NCBI RefSeq assembly: GCF_002154695.1
Contig: NZ_MTAV01000146.1
Coordinates: 1-64,000, forward strand
Length of the DNA stretch: 64,000 nucleotides
Direction of reading: 5' to 3'
Source of the DNA: Nostoc sp. T09
Lineage (GTDB): Bacteria; Cyanobacteriota; Cyanobacteriia; Cyanobacteriales; Nostocaceae
Both the position numbers and the translations under genes were made by a program. Below, piece after piece: positions 16,782 to 27,005 of the stretch. How positions within the stretch are numbered: the first letter of the stretch is position 1; each line of letters starts with the position of its first letter. The notes under the pieces were generated by a model. It ran no database searches. It was not told where the DNA came from and saw only the letters and a program-made list of their open reading frames with translations.

Positions 16782-19220
16782 TTATCCAACAGTCTGAGCT
16801 ACTACCTTGTCAGCAAAGCTTTGAGTACCTTGCATATACTCCTCCAAGGTAAACGAATCTACCTGAATCGCATCATTACGCGCGAACTCCGCCTCGCAGA
16901 TGAGTTCGACATCTTTCTCGCTAATCACTCCAGCTTTGAGGGCTGCTGAAATTAACTCATCGGGTTTTAGCTGTGGTAGTTTCCCTGTATGGCTAGCATT
17001 TTTGATGGTTTTGAGTAATGGTTCAGCTTGGGATAACAATGTGAAAGCTTTTTCCAAACGTCCCAATGCTTCATCGCTAGTGCTAGGAATATGAATACCT
17101 GCGGTGAGGCGATCGCGTATTTCCCCAGGAATTTGCAGTTTACGAGCAACTTCGCTACCCAGTTTGTCAGTAGGTAGGGAACCAATTGGATTGAGTCGCC
17201 ACCACCAAGCAAACAAGTTACCTAAAACTGGTACAGGCAAGTTTTCGAGAATTCCCTCAAAAGCTGATTGCATCTGAGCAAAAGTATATTGCATTGCCCA
17301 GTGAACAAAAGCTAAGTCTTCAGGTTTTCTTCCTTCGGCTTCAAAGCGTCGTAGGGTTGCAGTCGCTAAATACATCCAGGTGAGAATATCCGCAAACCTT
17401 CCTGTCAGCTTCTCCCGTCGCTTCAATGTTCCACCAAAGGAGAACATGGCAACATCAGTCAGTAAGGCAAAGGTAGCAGATGCCCACTCTAGTTTGCGGT
17501 AATATTTCGCTGTCGCACCTGGTACGGGAGAAGCAGCCAAGTAACCACGAGTAAGATTGAGAATTGCAGATCGGAAAGTATTACGCACCGTCAACCCTAA
17601 ATGATGCCAGAAGGCTCGATCGAAAGCAGTCACATCTGATTGATTCAGGGCTGTAATTTCGTCATAAACATAAGGATGACAGCGAATCGCCCCTTGTCCA
17701 AAAATCATCAAGGTGCGGGTGAGAATGTTTGCGCCTTCGACGGTAATTGAAATTGGAGTTGCTGTATAAATGTTTGCCAATAAATTTCTGGGGCCGCGAC
17801 AGATACCCGCACCGCCCATAATGTCCATACCGTCGTTAATGATTTTGCGGGAGATTTCGGTCAAACTGTATTTGGCGATCGCAGAAACTACCGCAGGTTG
17901 TTCTCCTTTATCTACTGCACCGCAGGTATAAGTTCGAGCCGCTTCCATTAAGTATGTCAAACCGCCAATTCGTGCCAGAGGTTCTTCTACACCTTCAAAA
18001 CGCCCAATTGCTAAACCAAACTGCTGCCGTACCACAGCATGAGCGCTAGTAACTCTTGCTACTAACTTTGCCACTCCCGTACAGCTAGCTGGGAAGCTAA
18101 TTCCTCTACCTGCGGCTAGGCTTTGCATCAGCATCTTCCAGCCATTACCAGCTTGTTCCACACCGCCGATAATTTGGTCAACGGAAATAATAACGTTATG
18201 TCCCTCTGTGGGGGAATTGTAGAAAGGCACACCCATTGGATCGTGCCGTCTGCCCATGCTCACGCCTGGTGTGTTGGTGGGGATTAAAACGCAGGTAATT
18301 CCAACTTCTTTACCTTTACCTAAGTAATTTTCCGGATCGCGTAATTTGAAAGCTAGCCCTAAAAGAGTGGCGATCGCAGCTAAAGTAATATATCGCTTCT
18401 TCCAATTCAGACGCAGATAAAGCTTGCCATCCTCGCCTCTAAATACTGTTCCTTCAGATTTGATACTGGCTGCATCTGACCCAGCCGTGGGTTCTGTCAG
18501 CGCAAAACAAGGAATTTCTTCACCAGTTGCGAGGCGTGGTAGGTAATAATTTTTCTGTTCCTGTGTACCGTAGCGGAGTAATAATTTTGCGGGGCCTAGT
18601 GAGTTCGTCACTCCGACAGTAGCGACATGGGTAAAAGAACGAGATGCTAACTTAGTCATCACGTTGCTGTAGGCGAAGTTAGAAAATCCCAAACCGCCAT
18701 ACTCTTGAGGAATCATCATCCCCAAAAAGCGCTCTTGTTTTAAATAGTCCCAAACTTCAGGCGGTAAATCCTTGCGGCGGTAGATTTCCCAATCACTCAC
18801 CATCCGACAAACTTGTTCGACGGGTCCATCGAGAAAGGCTTGCAGTTCTGGTGTAACTAAAGGATATGGTTCTTGATTAATTCTTTGAAAGTTTGGTTTA
18901 CCTGAGAAGAATTCACCATCTACCCAAACATTGCCGGCTTCAATGGCTGCGCGTTCGGTATCAGAGATTTTTGGTAATACATTAAAAGCTTTGATGGCTT
19001 TAATTAAGGGTGATGTGAGAATTGTTTGCCGCAAAATAGGGATATTAAGTATGAGGGCGATCGCGCCAAAAATCACCCAAGTCCAAATAGGGGCGTGGAG
19101 AGATAGTAGTACTGTTGCAAAATAAAGCGACCAAACCCACAATGGAACGCCGATGTAACCAAGTAATAGTAATAGGAAAATTAGTGTGGGAATAACTATG
19201 GTTGGTTGGAGAAGGTTCAT
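16782..19220 (-). CDS. fadE: Acyl-CoA dehydrogenase, FadE type
   Basis: 812 residues, matching the length of proteobacterial FadE (about 814), not the 380-600 residue classes. Two hydrophobic N-terminal helices (residues 8-62) suggest inner-membrane association. The catalytic core shows FALTEPTAGSDAAS (FAD-binding), GRRHDPMGVPF and the highly conserved ITVEGANILTRTLMIFGQG near residue 490 carrying the likely catalytic Glu; the C-terminal DUF1974-like helical part is present. It oxidises acyl-CoA to trans-2-enoyl-CoA, passing electrons to ETF. Last gene of the minus-strand beta-oxidation series, 137 bp after the thiolase. No ETF genes occur in the window. Confidence 0.93.
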   Translation of the reverse strand: MNLLQPTIVIPTLIFLLLLLGYIGVPLWVWSLYFATVLLSLHAPIWTWVIFGAIALILNIPILRQTILTSPLIKAIKAFNVLPKISDTERAAIEAGNVWVDGEFFSGKPNFQRINQEPYPLVTPELQAFLDGPVEQVCRMVSDWEIYRRKDLPPEVWDYLKQERFLGMMIPQEYGGLGFSNFAYSNVMTKLASRSFTHVATVGVTNSLGPAKLLLRYGTQEQKNYYLPRLATGEEIPCFALTEPTAGSDAASIKSEGTVFRGEDGKLYLRLNWKKRYITLAAIATLLGLAFKLRDPENYLGKGKEVGITCVLIPTNTPGVSMGRRHDPMGVPFYNSPTEGHNVIISVDQIIGGVEQAGNGWKMLMQSLAAGRGISFPASCTGVAKLVARVTSAHAVVRQQFGLAIGRFEGVEEPLARIGGLTYLMEAARTYTCGAVDKGEQPAVVSAIAKYSLTEISRKIINDGMDIMGGAGICRGPRNLLANIYTATPISITVEGANILTRTLMIFGQGAIRCHPYVYDEITALNQSDVTAFDRAFWHHLGLTVRNTFRSAILNLTRGYLAASPVPGATAKYYRKLEWASATFALLTDVAMFSFGGTLKRREKLTGRFADILTWMYLATATLRRFEAEGRKPEDLAFVHWAMQYTFAQMQSAFEGILENLPVPVLGNLFAWWWRLNPIGSLPTDKLGSEVARKLQIPGEIRDRLTAGIHIPSTSDEALGRLEKAFTLLSQAEPLLKTIKNASHTGKLPQLKPDELISAALKAGVISEKDVELICEAEFARNDAIQVDSFTLEEYMQGTQSFADKVVAQTVG

Positions 19221-19357
19221 TAGTTTTACCCCAAATTAGATAAGTCTCACGCAAGGGCGCAGAGGCGCAAAGAAGAACGCAAGAGTTTTGAAGGCAAAGT
19301 TTGACAGATCGCTATTCATTCCTTCTGCCCTCTGCCTCCTGCCTCCTGCCTTCTTCC

Positions 19358-20539
19358 CTAAATCATCAAATTCTCAAACACCGCCGCTGCACCCATTCCA
19401 CCACCAACACACATCGTCACCAAACCATAACGGACGCTACGCCGTTTCATTTCGTGGAAGAGGGTAGCTGTGAGTTTCGCACCTGTGCAACCGAGGGGAT
19501 GACCAAGGGCGATCGCACCACCGTTGACGTTGACAATTTCTTCGTTGAGTCCGAGTTTGCGAATTACTGCTAAGCTTTGGGCAGCAAAGGCTTCGTTGAG
19601 TTCAATTAAGCCAATGTCGTTTAAGGTCAAACCGACTTGTTTTAAGACTTTCGGTATCGCTTCCACTGGGCCAATACCCATAACTTCCGGTGCGACACCT
19701 GCAACCGCATAGCCTAACATCTTACCCAGAGGACGGACATCGAGCATATGCATCATGCGATCGCTCATTACTACCGTTGCGGCTGCACCGTCTGACATTT
19801 GCGATGAGTTACCTGCCGTCACACCACCACCAACACGAAATACAGGTTGCAATTTCATCAAGGCTTCCATACTGGTATCAGCACGCGGCCCTTCATCCAC
19901 CGTCATTACCTTTTCTATCGGTCGCGGAGTACCATCAACATAGAGTACTTCTTGCACTGTAATTGGTACAGTTTCTTCTGCAAATCGACCTTGCCTAATA
20001 GCAACTAACGCTTTTTCATGAGAACGCAGCGCAAAAGCATCCTGTTCTTGGCGAGAAATTTCGTATTGCTGCATGACATTTTCGGCTGTCATGCCCATCG
20101 TGCAGTAAGCTTTGGGTGTATTGATCATCATTTCTGGGTTGGGAGCCAAATAATGTCCTCCCATCGGAATCAAACTCATAGATTCCGCGCCACCCGCGAC
20201 AATTACTTCTGCATGTCCTGCCATAATTGCTTGGGTTGCCATTGCGATCGTTTGCAGCCCCGAAGCACAGAAGCGATTCACAGTTTCACCTGCCACAGAA
20301 TCAGGTAAATCTGCACGCTGGGCAATTAACCGCCCGATATTAAATCCCTGTTCTGCTTCCGGAAAAGCGCAACCCATAATTACATCATCAATGTATACAG
20401 GTTCTAAATCTTTAACTTTCGCAATTGCTGCTTTAACTGCAACTGCACCCATATCATCAGGACGCATATTATGTAGCGTCCCCCGTGGCGCTTTTCCTAC
20501 AGGCGTGCGAACGCTACTCACTATATAGGCTTCTTTCAT
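19358..20539 (-). CDS. fadA: Acetyl-CoA acyltransferase (3-ketoacyl-CoA thiolase)
   Basis: 393 residues from ATG 20539, preceded by GGGAG; the frame reaches 20680 but the extra 47 residues are repeat-derived. Thiolase motifs are complete: [15 protein letters not shown] with nucleophilic Cys near residue 90, [18 protein letters not shown] with His, and [14 protein letters not shown] with the C-terminal base Cys. It cleaves 3-ketoacyl-CoA with CoA. It lies 192 bp after the bifunctional FadN-type gene and before fadE on the same strand. Could also serve acetoacetyl-CoA synthesis, but the neighbours favour beta-oxidation. Confidence 0.93.
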   Translation of the reverse strand: MKEAYIVSSVRTPVGKAPRGTLHNMRPDDMGAVAVKAAIAKVKDLEPVYIDDVIMGCAFPEAEQGFNIGRLIAQRADLPDSVAGETVNRFCASGLQTIAMATQAIMAGHAEVIVAGGAESMSLIPMGGHYLAPNPEMMINTPKAYCTMGMTAENVMQQYEISRQEQDAFALRSHEKALVAIRQGRFAEETVPITVQEVLYVDGTPRPIEKVMTVDEGPRADTSMEALMKLQPVFRVGGGVTAGNSSQMSDGAAATVVMSDRMMHMLDVRPLGKMLGYAVAGVAPEVMGIGPVEAIPKVLKQVGLTLNDIGLIELNEAFAAQSLAVIRKLGLNEEIVNVNGGAIALGHPLGCTGAKLTATLFHEMKRRSVRYGLVTMCVGGGMGAAAVFENLMI

Positions 20540-20731
20540 AAATAACTCCCACCTATTGATAAATAAGGCAAAAGAGAGATCTAACAAATTACTTCTTTCT
20601 TTTCTTTCTTCGCGTCCTTTGCGCCTTTGCGGTTCGTTAAAAAACTCAAAACTAACCGCGTTCGGCGAAGCCGTTCCCACAGGGTAGACGCGAAGAGCAC
20701 AAAGGTAAGAGGGATTACAAGGGTTTGCGCG

Positions 20732-23101
20732 TTAGTTTCTGAGAGACTTTTTCGTCTTCAACGTATAAGCAAACCGTTCTTGAGTTTTCGGTTGGTGTAA
20801 TAGTGGTAAAAAGGACTCTCTTTCCAATTTCGATAAATAATCCTCATCAACCAAAGCAGGTACAGTCAGTTCTCCACCAGTCATTACATACGCCAAGCGG
20901 CTAGCTAAATAATGGTCATATTCGGAAATGTATCCTCCCTGCTGCATGACGTAGGCGGCCTGGTCTAACATTGCCCGTGCTGAACGGCCTAGTACCATGA
21001 TGGCGTTACGTTCTGGTGGTGGCATATAACCTATGTGGTCAAGACACAGCACTTCCTCTTTGGCAACAGATAAAATTCGGTCGGAATTCATCACAATCTT
21101 GGTTGTTGGTGAGAGGAAACCCAATTCTTGCCCTTCATGGGCGCTACTGGAAACCTTCGCCATACCAATAGTTTCAAACACTTTCCGCAGGAAGGGGAGA
21201 ATGTCTTTTGGTGATTCGCTTGCGGCTTTGTCAGCTGCCCAAGTCACCATCCGCATAATACCGCCAGCCCCAGGAATTAAACCAACGCTGAGTTCTACCA
21301 GTCCGATGTAAGTCTCTGCGGCTGCTACTACATGGGGACAAGCTAAGACTAACTCACAACCTCCACCTAAAACCCGCCCGACAATTGCGGCAACAATTGG
21401 TTTGGGGAAATATTTTAGTCGTTGCAGTAATGCCTGGAATTTGACTATTAAATCGGCAATGCCTTTACCGTTATCTGTCTGGGCTAACATGGCCATTTCT
21501 GCCAAATTCGCACCACCAGAGAAGTTAGCACTTTCGTTACCAATGACTAATCCGCGGTAATCGCTGTTCTCGATCAGGTCTAATACCGCAGCTAAACCTT
21601 CTACGACTTTTAAAGTCAGGGTATGGCCTTTGGAATGAAATTCGTATAGAACTACTCCATCCCCTATGTCCAATAAAGAAGCTTCTGAGTTTTGCCACAA
21701 GATATTTTTGGCATCTTCTTTGATAGCTGGTATCAGAATTTCATCTGTTGGGGTTTTTGGTTGTTCGCTAATGCACACCGCACAAGCATCAACTACTTTT
21801 TGTTCAGCCCAAGATAGGCGGTCTTTTTGATAGAAACTATGCACGCCAGAATTGTGCATCTTTTCTACCCACTCTGGTACGGTGATACCAGCAGCTTTCA
21901 TGTCTGCTAATACAGTCTCGAAGCCCAGGACATCCCAAATTTCAAACGGGCCGATTTCCCAAGCGAAACCCCAGCGGATTGCCCGATCAATATCTGCGGG
22001 TCTGTCGGCAATTTCTGGAATGCGACGAGCGCTGTAACCCAGAATTTCTAAGGTTGATTTGCGGAAGAAGGCTCCTGAGCGACCAGGATCGTGGTAGAGT
22101 TTGCGTAAGCGATCGCCTAAATCAGAAATCTTGCCAATTGCCTCAATATCCCCTAAGTCAAGTGGTTTAGCTGCTTCATAAGCTAGCGTCGTGGGATTAA
22201 TCGAGAGAATTTCCTTACCTTGTTTCTTATAAAATCCTTGACCTGTTTTTGCTCCTAAAGTCCCCGTCTCTACGAGTTTCTTCATTAACGGAGGTACTCG
22301 CAACACCTCCCGGCTTTCATCGTGGGGAATGGCTGGGTAAAGGTTGTGTGCCACATACATCAATGTATCTAGCCCTACGACATCAGCAGTGCGAAATGTA
22401 GCTGATTTGGGTCGTCCTGCGATTACTCCTGTTAACGTATCAATTTCTTCAATTGTGTAACCTTGCTCAGTCACACCCTTTATTCCCAGCATGGTTGCAT
22501 ACATACCAATGCGGTTAGCAATAAAGTTTGGTGTGTCTTTGGCTATTACTACACCTTTACCGAGGTGTATTCTGCCAAACCATTGCATTCTTTCAAGGAT
22601 CTGCGGGTCTGTATCAGGTGTAGGAATTAACTCTAGTAATTTAAGGTAGCGTGGAGGGTTAAAAAAGTGAGTACCTAAAAACCGCTTCCGAAAAGGCTCA
22701 GAACGCCCTTGAGCAATTTCATTGATGGGTAAGCCACTAGTATTAGTAGATACTACTGTATCATCACGAATTGTACTTTCTATCCGCGCCATCAAATCTT
22801 GTTTAACAGCGAGATTTTCTACTACAACTTCAATTACCCAATCAACATTATTAATCCGGTGAAAATGTTCGTCAAAATTGCCCAGAATGATGCGACGAGC
22901 TGTTTTTTCTGTAAATAAAATTGGTGGAGATTGCTTCAGCGCTTTTTTAAATGCTGTCTCTACTACATCATTTTTATTGTCGCCTTTAGCCGCAATATCC
23001 AATAATTGAACTGTGAGTCCCGCATTGGCTAGATGTGCGGCGATTTGAGTTCCCATCACCCCCGCACCTAAAACTGCGGCTGTTCGGAACGGCTTAAACA
23101 T
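20732..23101 (-). CDS. fadN: Bifunctional 3-hydroxyacyl-CoA dehydrogenase / enoyl-CoA hydratase
   Basis: 789 residues with the dehydrogenase first and the hydratase last, the order of Bacillus FadN and opposite to E. coli FadB. N-terminal VLGAGVMGTQIAAHLANAG binds NAD; THFFNPPRYLKLLELI carries the catalytic His/Glu pair; a C-terminal crotonase domain (about 470-700) shows SANFSGGANLAEM, LGGGCELVLACP and VELSVGLIPGAGG with both catalytic Glu. It converts enoyl-CoA to 3-ketoacyl-CoA, linking FadE and FadA encoded downstream. Symbol assigned by architecture. Confidence 0.92.
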   Translation of the reverse strand: MFKPFRTAAVLGAGVMGTQIAAHLANAGLTVQLLDIAAKGDNKNDVVETAFKKALKQSPPILFTEKTARRIILGNFDEHFHRINNVDWVIEVVVENLAVKQDLMARIESTIRDDTVVSTNTSGLPINEIAQGRSEPFRKRFLGTHFFNPPRYLKLLELIPTPDTDPQILERMQWFGRIHLGKGVVIAKDTPNFIANRIGMYATMLGIKGVTEQGYTIEEIDTLTGVIAGRPKSATFRTADVVGLDTLMYVAHNLYPAIPHDESREVLRVPPLMKKLVETGTLGAKTGQGFYKKQGKEILSINPTTLAYEAAKPLDLGDIEAIGKISDLGDRLRKLYHDPGRSGAFFRKSTLEILGYSARRIPEIADRPADIDRAIRWGFAWEIGPFEIWDVLGFETVLADMKAAGITVPEWVEKMHNSGVHSFYQKDRLSWAEQKVVDACAVCISEQPKTPTDEILIPAIKEDAKNILWQNSEASLLDIGDGVVLYEFHSKGHTLTLKVVEGLAAVLDLIENSDYRGLVIGNESANFSGGANLAEMAMLAQTDNGKGIADLIVKFQALLQRLKYFPKPIVAAIVGRVLGGGCELVLACPHVVAAAETYIGLVELSVGLIPGAGGIMRMVTWAADKAASESPKDILPFLRKVFETIGMAKVSSSAHEGQELGFLSPTTKIVMNSDRILSVAKEEVLCLDHIGYMPPPERNAIMVLGRSARAMLDQAAYVMQQGGYISEYDHYLASRLAYVMTGGELTVPALVDEDYLSKLERESFLPLLHQPKTQERFAYTLKTKKSLRN

Positions 23102-23347
23102 ACATCACCCTTCCTTCTTCGATTTTGGATTTTGGATTGAATAATCGACTGCTTGTATATAGGGGTTCTGATAACGAACCACAGAGTCACAGAGAACACA
23201 GAGGAATGAGTTTTTGAGATATTGTTAGAAATGCAAAAAACAGAAGAATTTCACTAAAAATAAATATCTTCGTTCAAAAACGTTTTTCTTCTGCCTTCTG
23301 CCCGGTCACTGAGCGAAGCCGAAGTGCTGCCCTCTGCCTCAACCTAT
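23102..23347. repeat. Repeat-bearing gap inside the fad island
   Basis: Carries AACCACAGAGTCACAGAG and CTTCTGCCTTCTGCC-like words that recur elsewhere in the window as dispersed repeats. No gene; its size means fadN may have its own promoter. Confidence 0.45.
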
Positions 23348-25678
23348 TTATGAATTGAGAGATTGAGCAAATGCAGGACATGAAAATGTTGAGTTCGCAG
23401 GACATAAGTCATCTATTTTTCCTATTTTTACATCCCCATGTCGTTGCATTTTATTGTCTTCATACATTGCATTAATTTTTTGAGCAAACACTTCTATAAT
23501 TTTCGCTCGATTTACCTCCTGATTTGGTGTTAATAGTCCATTTTCTACAGTAAGTTCGGTATTAATTACCTGGAATCGTTTTACCGTTGACCAATGAGGT
23601 AAGTGACAGTTTGCTTCATCGATTAATGCTTGATATAAAGCAATAATGCAAGGATGTTGAAGCAAGTCTTCGCTAGGTAAATCAATTCCGATTGCTAAAG
23701 CCTGCTGATGTAAGTTTTCTAAATTAGGAAAAATTAGCACGGCACAGAATTTGCACTCCGAACCGACAGTAACAGCCTGTGCTACCAGAGGAGATTTTTT
23801 TAGCTTGCTTTCTATTGGTTGCGATGTTACATACTTACCTGTAGAGAGTTTAAAGCGGCTTTTCTTTAAACCAGTAATCTTGAGAAAGCCTTCAGAAGTA
23901 AATTCTCCTAAATCGCCTGTATGTAACCAACCTTGAGCATCGATTAGTTGCTGGGTAGCTTCCAGATTTTTGTAATAGCCTTGAGTAATGTAAGGACTTC
24001 TTGTGAGGATTTCGCCATCTTCGGCGATCGCAACTTCTACGCCAGCAATCGGTACGCCTACAGTTCCAGCACGGTTGAATTGACTGCGATTACAGGCTAC
24101 TGCTGAACTGGTTTCAGTTAAACCGTAGCCTTGCAGAATTTTTATTCCCGCAGCAGCAAATAAATTTACAATTTCTGCTTTTAAACCTGCACCTCCACTC
24201 AGTAGATATTTTATATTGCCACCAAAAACAGAACGCCATTGTGAAAACACCAATCTATCTGCCAGCTTCAACATCAAAGCATCTTGACGTTGCGGGGTTT
24301 TTCCCAATTCATATTTTTGGGCTAATTTTACTGCCCAATTCATCATCGATTGAGATAGAGGAAGATAGAATTGACGCAATGAAATAGCCAGCAGTTTAGT
24401 GGATGGTTTCTTTGCCAAAGAAACAGCAGCGGTACGGGAGGGAAACCACTGCTTTGCAAGAGTTCTTCCTGTTGTAGACACCTGCATGGAAGCTTCTCGC
24501 AGGGTAGCAAGTGGTGTTTTTTCAGTCCAGGTAGCTGGAAAACTAAAGGGTAAAATCGTAATATGACGACGCGGTAAATTTACCCTTGTCTCTGTTTCTT
24601 TGTTGCTTCGTGTCTTATTTTTCTCTCCTTCTTCTATAAGCTTGCTATAAACTTTTTCTAATAGCAAAGGAACTGTAGCAAATATTGTTGGCTTGACTTC
24701 TTTCAGGTGTTTTAATACCCGATTAGAATTACTAAAATAAATGCTGTGACCATAGTTAATATGACCGTAGACAAAGACACGAGCCAAAACATGGGTTAAC
24801 GGTAGGAATGAAAGAATTACCTCCTGTGCTCCAAATGCCAAATCAGGGATGCCGGTAAACATGGCTAATGCATTCGCAGAGAGATTTTCGTGGGTGAGCA
24901 TTACCCCTTGAGGTTCTCCTGTAATGCCGGGAATGTAAATGATAGTTGCCAAGTCATCAGCTATTATTTTGGGATTAAGTTCCTGTAAACTAGCTTCCGA
25001 ATTCTTTATCTGCCCCTGAGCGCGAATTTCCTCCAATGAAAAGACTTGAATACATTGGGGAATATCTCTAACTGATTGTGCTGATGAGTGTAAGGTTGGT
25101 AGCAACAAACATAGATTATTAGGAATTATTGAAATATCGCTATTTAGCGTTTTTTCATATTCCGTACTTTGTTGACAGGTTAATTGTTGTCGCTGTTGAT
25201 GCCAATTATTAGGAACATCAGTAACTATTATTGTCTTGAGATGAGTTACATTTCCCAGATAAGGAATAATTTGAGACAGCAACTCGAGATTAGAAATAAT
25301 TAGCGCCTTTGCTTCTGTGTGCTGCAAAATGAAGATAATGTGTTCAATTGTTTGGGTTAAATCAATTGGCACATTTACCAAACCTGCGAGTAAGGAACCT
25401 ATGTCAGCAATACAAAAGTTGATATCGCTGTGCATGAGTAACGCAATCCGATCGCCTGCTTTCATTGGCAAGCTCAGCAAACCCAATGCTAATTCTGCCG
25501 TAGCCGTGCGCAATTCGCTGTTAGATAAAGGTTGCCAGCCAGTTTCTGCAAACTGGTTTAAGGCGCGAGGGTTAGGAAAGCGATCGCACGCTTCATCTAA
25601 TAAGGAAGGCAAAGTACGCCCTAAGACTACTTCTCCAGAGTTGGGAGGCGCTCTATAGGTCTTATTGGTAGATAACAT
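23348..25678 (-). CDS. Long-chain acyl-CoA synthetase-like AMP-binding protein
   Basis: 776 residues from ATG 25678 (TTG 25687 possible). ANL-superfamily: LPSLLDEACDRFP start, GYGLTETSSAV (A5), HTGDLGEF (A7) and FKLSTGKYVTSQPIE near the C-terminus with the catalytic Lys loop. However, the phosphate-binding A3 loop reads YIPGITGEPQG instead of the usual YTSGTTGEPKG, and the A8 hinge reads TGLKK where an Arg normally follows Gly. A basic insertion of about 80 residues (near 345-430) is also unusual. It would activate fatty acids for the downstream fad genes, but these substitutions cast doubt on normal adenylation. Confidence 0.8.
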   Translation of the reverse strand: MLSTNKTYRAPPNSGEVVLGRTLPSLLDEACDRFPNPRALNQFAETGWQPLSNSELRTATAELALGLLSLPMKAGDRIALLMHSDINFCIADIGSLLAGLVNVPIDLTQTIEHIIFILQHTEAKALIISNLELLSQIIPYLGNVTHLKTIIVTDVPNNWHQQRQQLTCQQSTEYEKTLNSDISIIPNNLCLLLPTLHSSAQSVRDIPQCIQVFSLEEIRAQGQIKNSEASLQELNPKIIADDLATIIYIPGITGEPQGVMLTHENLSANALAMFTGIPDLAFGAQEVILSFLPLTHVLARVFVYGHINYGHSIYFSNSNRVLKHLKEVKPTIFATVPLLLEKVYSKLIEEGEKNKTRSNKETETRVNLPRRHITILPFSFPATWTEKTPLATLREASMQVSTTGRTLAKQWFPSRTAAVSLAKKPSTKLLAISLRQFYLPLSQSMMNWAVKLAQKYELGKTPQRQDALMLKLADRLVFSQWRSVFGGNIKYLLSGGAGLKAEIVNLFAAAGIKILQGYGLTETSSAVACNRSQFNRAGTVGVPIAGVEVAIAEDGEILTRSPYITQGYYKNLEATQQLIDAQGWLHTGDLGEFTSEGFLKITGLKKSRFKLSTGKYVTSQPIESKLKKSPLVAQAVTVGSECKFCAVLIFPNLENLHQQALAIGIDLPSEDLLQHPCIIALYQALIDEANCHLPHWSTVKRFQVINTELTVENGLLTPNQEVNRAKIIEVFAQKINAMYEDNKMQRHGDVKIGKIDDLCPANSTFSCPAFAQSLNS

Positions 25679-26105
25679 TTTATCCAAGAAGAGTTTCTTA
25701 CTCTTCCCCTCGTTATCAGTTATCGGTCATCAGTTATCAGATGTTCGCTATTCACTGATAACTAATATAGGTATTAGAAAAATATTTTCCTAATCACCAA
25801 ATTTTTTATTCTGAATAAAAATGCTCTAAGTCTCTGTTGAATAATTATTTCTCTTCAGATACTTGAGCGCAGCTTCATGCCAGACCAGGTAATGCCTAAG
25901 ATGCCGACTTCTGATACCTAAATCCTGACAACTGCCAAATTTCTCCTTCCAAATAGGTATCTCTTAAAGACAGAATTAGTGTTGCTTTAAGTCTTAGGAG
26001 TATTCCCTACCTAATGACTTAAACTAAGCTCTTCTGTACTAATAATAATGTAGTTCATGCTGGGGATCAACGACAACGTTTGTATCTTTTTCGCAAAGAA
26101 AGCCA
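25679..26105. other. Intergenic, no gene
   Basis: 427 bp between the synthetase-like gene and the hydrolase. It contains a short TCAGTTATCAGTTATCAG direct repeat (25710-25740); nothing else recognised. A promoter for the fad series probably lies here. Confidence 0.4.
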
Positions 26106-27005
26106 TCAATGAGTAATAGTTTCAGTATGTAACGTAGGTATTTTTATCAAACACCTTGATGGTTGATTGTCTATATCTCCATCCAAATGCTTTTCTAGCC
26201 AATTCTCTAAATCTACAAGTACTTTTTGGTAATTAATATCCGCGTGAAAGTCGTGATAGTCTCCAGCATACTCATAGCTTTCTTTATCGGGGAAAGTTAC
26301 CTTTTGGAAAAACGCCACGCTGCCTTCTGGCGGTGTGATTTTATCGCCACTGCTATACATAATTAACAAAGGGACTTGTAACTCGCAAGCATGAGTAGTA
26401 ACCCATTTTTCAGTAGCGAAAAATTCGGCGGCCAGTCGCGCACTGCCATACTCGTGCCGTAATGGGTCTTGGGTGGCAATGAGATTCGGTCCGCGTAAAT
26501 TTGTGCCTTTATCAAGACCTACTTTCAGGCTAAAGTTTGGCCAAAGTTGTGAAAGCATTCGCCCCAAAGCCACTTTCAGCAACGGCAGGTTAACTTTTCC
26601 TAAAGCAGGTGCTGTGAGGATTACTCCCTGCAAGCTTTGGGGAAAGCGCAAGGCATAATCTACAACGATCGCTGCTCCCAAACTGTGACCCCACAAAAAA
26701 TATGCACAGCCAGGGCCTCGTTCTTGAATGCGCGTCAAGAAGGTGTGTAAATCTTCTCGCAACTCTGCCCAAGAATTAATATGTCCCCGTTGTCCGGGCG
26801 ATCGCCCATGTCCTCGTAAGTCAAAAGCGTAGATAGCATAACCTAAAGGTAGTAAATGCTGGGCAGCATCCATAAATAATCCGCTATGCGCTCCAAACCC
26901 GTGTACTATGGCGATAACTGCCCGTACTTCACCCTCTGGCTGCCAGCTTTGGTAATAAAGTTCAAGCCCCCCTGCTCCGGTGAAGGTGCCTTCTATGTGT
27001 GTCAT
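26106..27005 (-). CDS. Alpha/beta hydrolase, monoacylglycerol lipase-like
   Basis: 299 residues from ATG 27005. Serine-hydrolase features: oxyanion segment VHGFGAHSG, nucleophile elbow WGHSLGA, acid in YSSGDKITPP and His in GDYHDFHAD, i.e. the order Ser-Asp-His of the Hydrolase_4/monoglyceride lipase (PldB-like) group. It likely releases fatty acids from mono-acylglycerols or lysolipids. No signal peptide, so cytosolic. It lies upstream on the same strand as the beta-oxidation genes, giving a plausible lipid-to-acyl-CoA route, though the 427-bp gap argues for a separate promoter. Confidence 0.87.
   Translation of the reverse strand: MTHIEGTFTGAGGLELYYQSWQPEGEVRAVIAIVHGFGAHSGLFMDAAQHLLPLGYAIYAFDLRGHGRSPGQRGHINSWAELREDLHTFLTRIQERGPGCAYFLWGHSLGAAIVVDYALRFPQSLQGVILTAPALGKVNLPLLKVALGRMLSQLWPNFSLKVGLDKGTNLRGPNLIATQDPLRHEYGSARLAAEFFATEKWVTTHACELQVPLLIMYSSGDKITPPEGSVAFFQKVTFPDKESYEYAGDYHDFHADINYQKVLVDLENWLEKHLDGDIDNQPSRCLIKIPTLHTETITH

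Noticed and set aside
20540-20680. N-terminal extension of the thiolase
   Set aside because: Reads through a dispersed repeat; family N-terminus and GGGAG site support ATG 20539.
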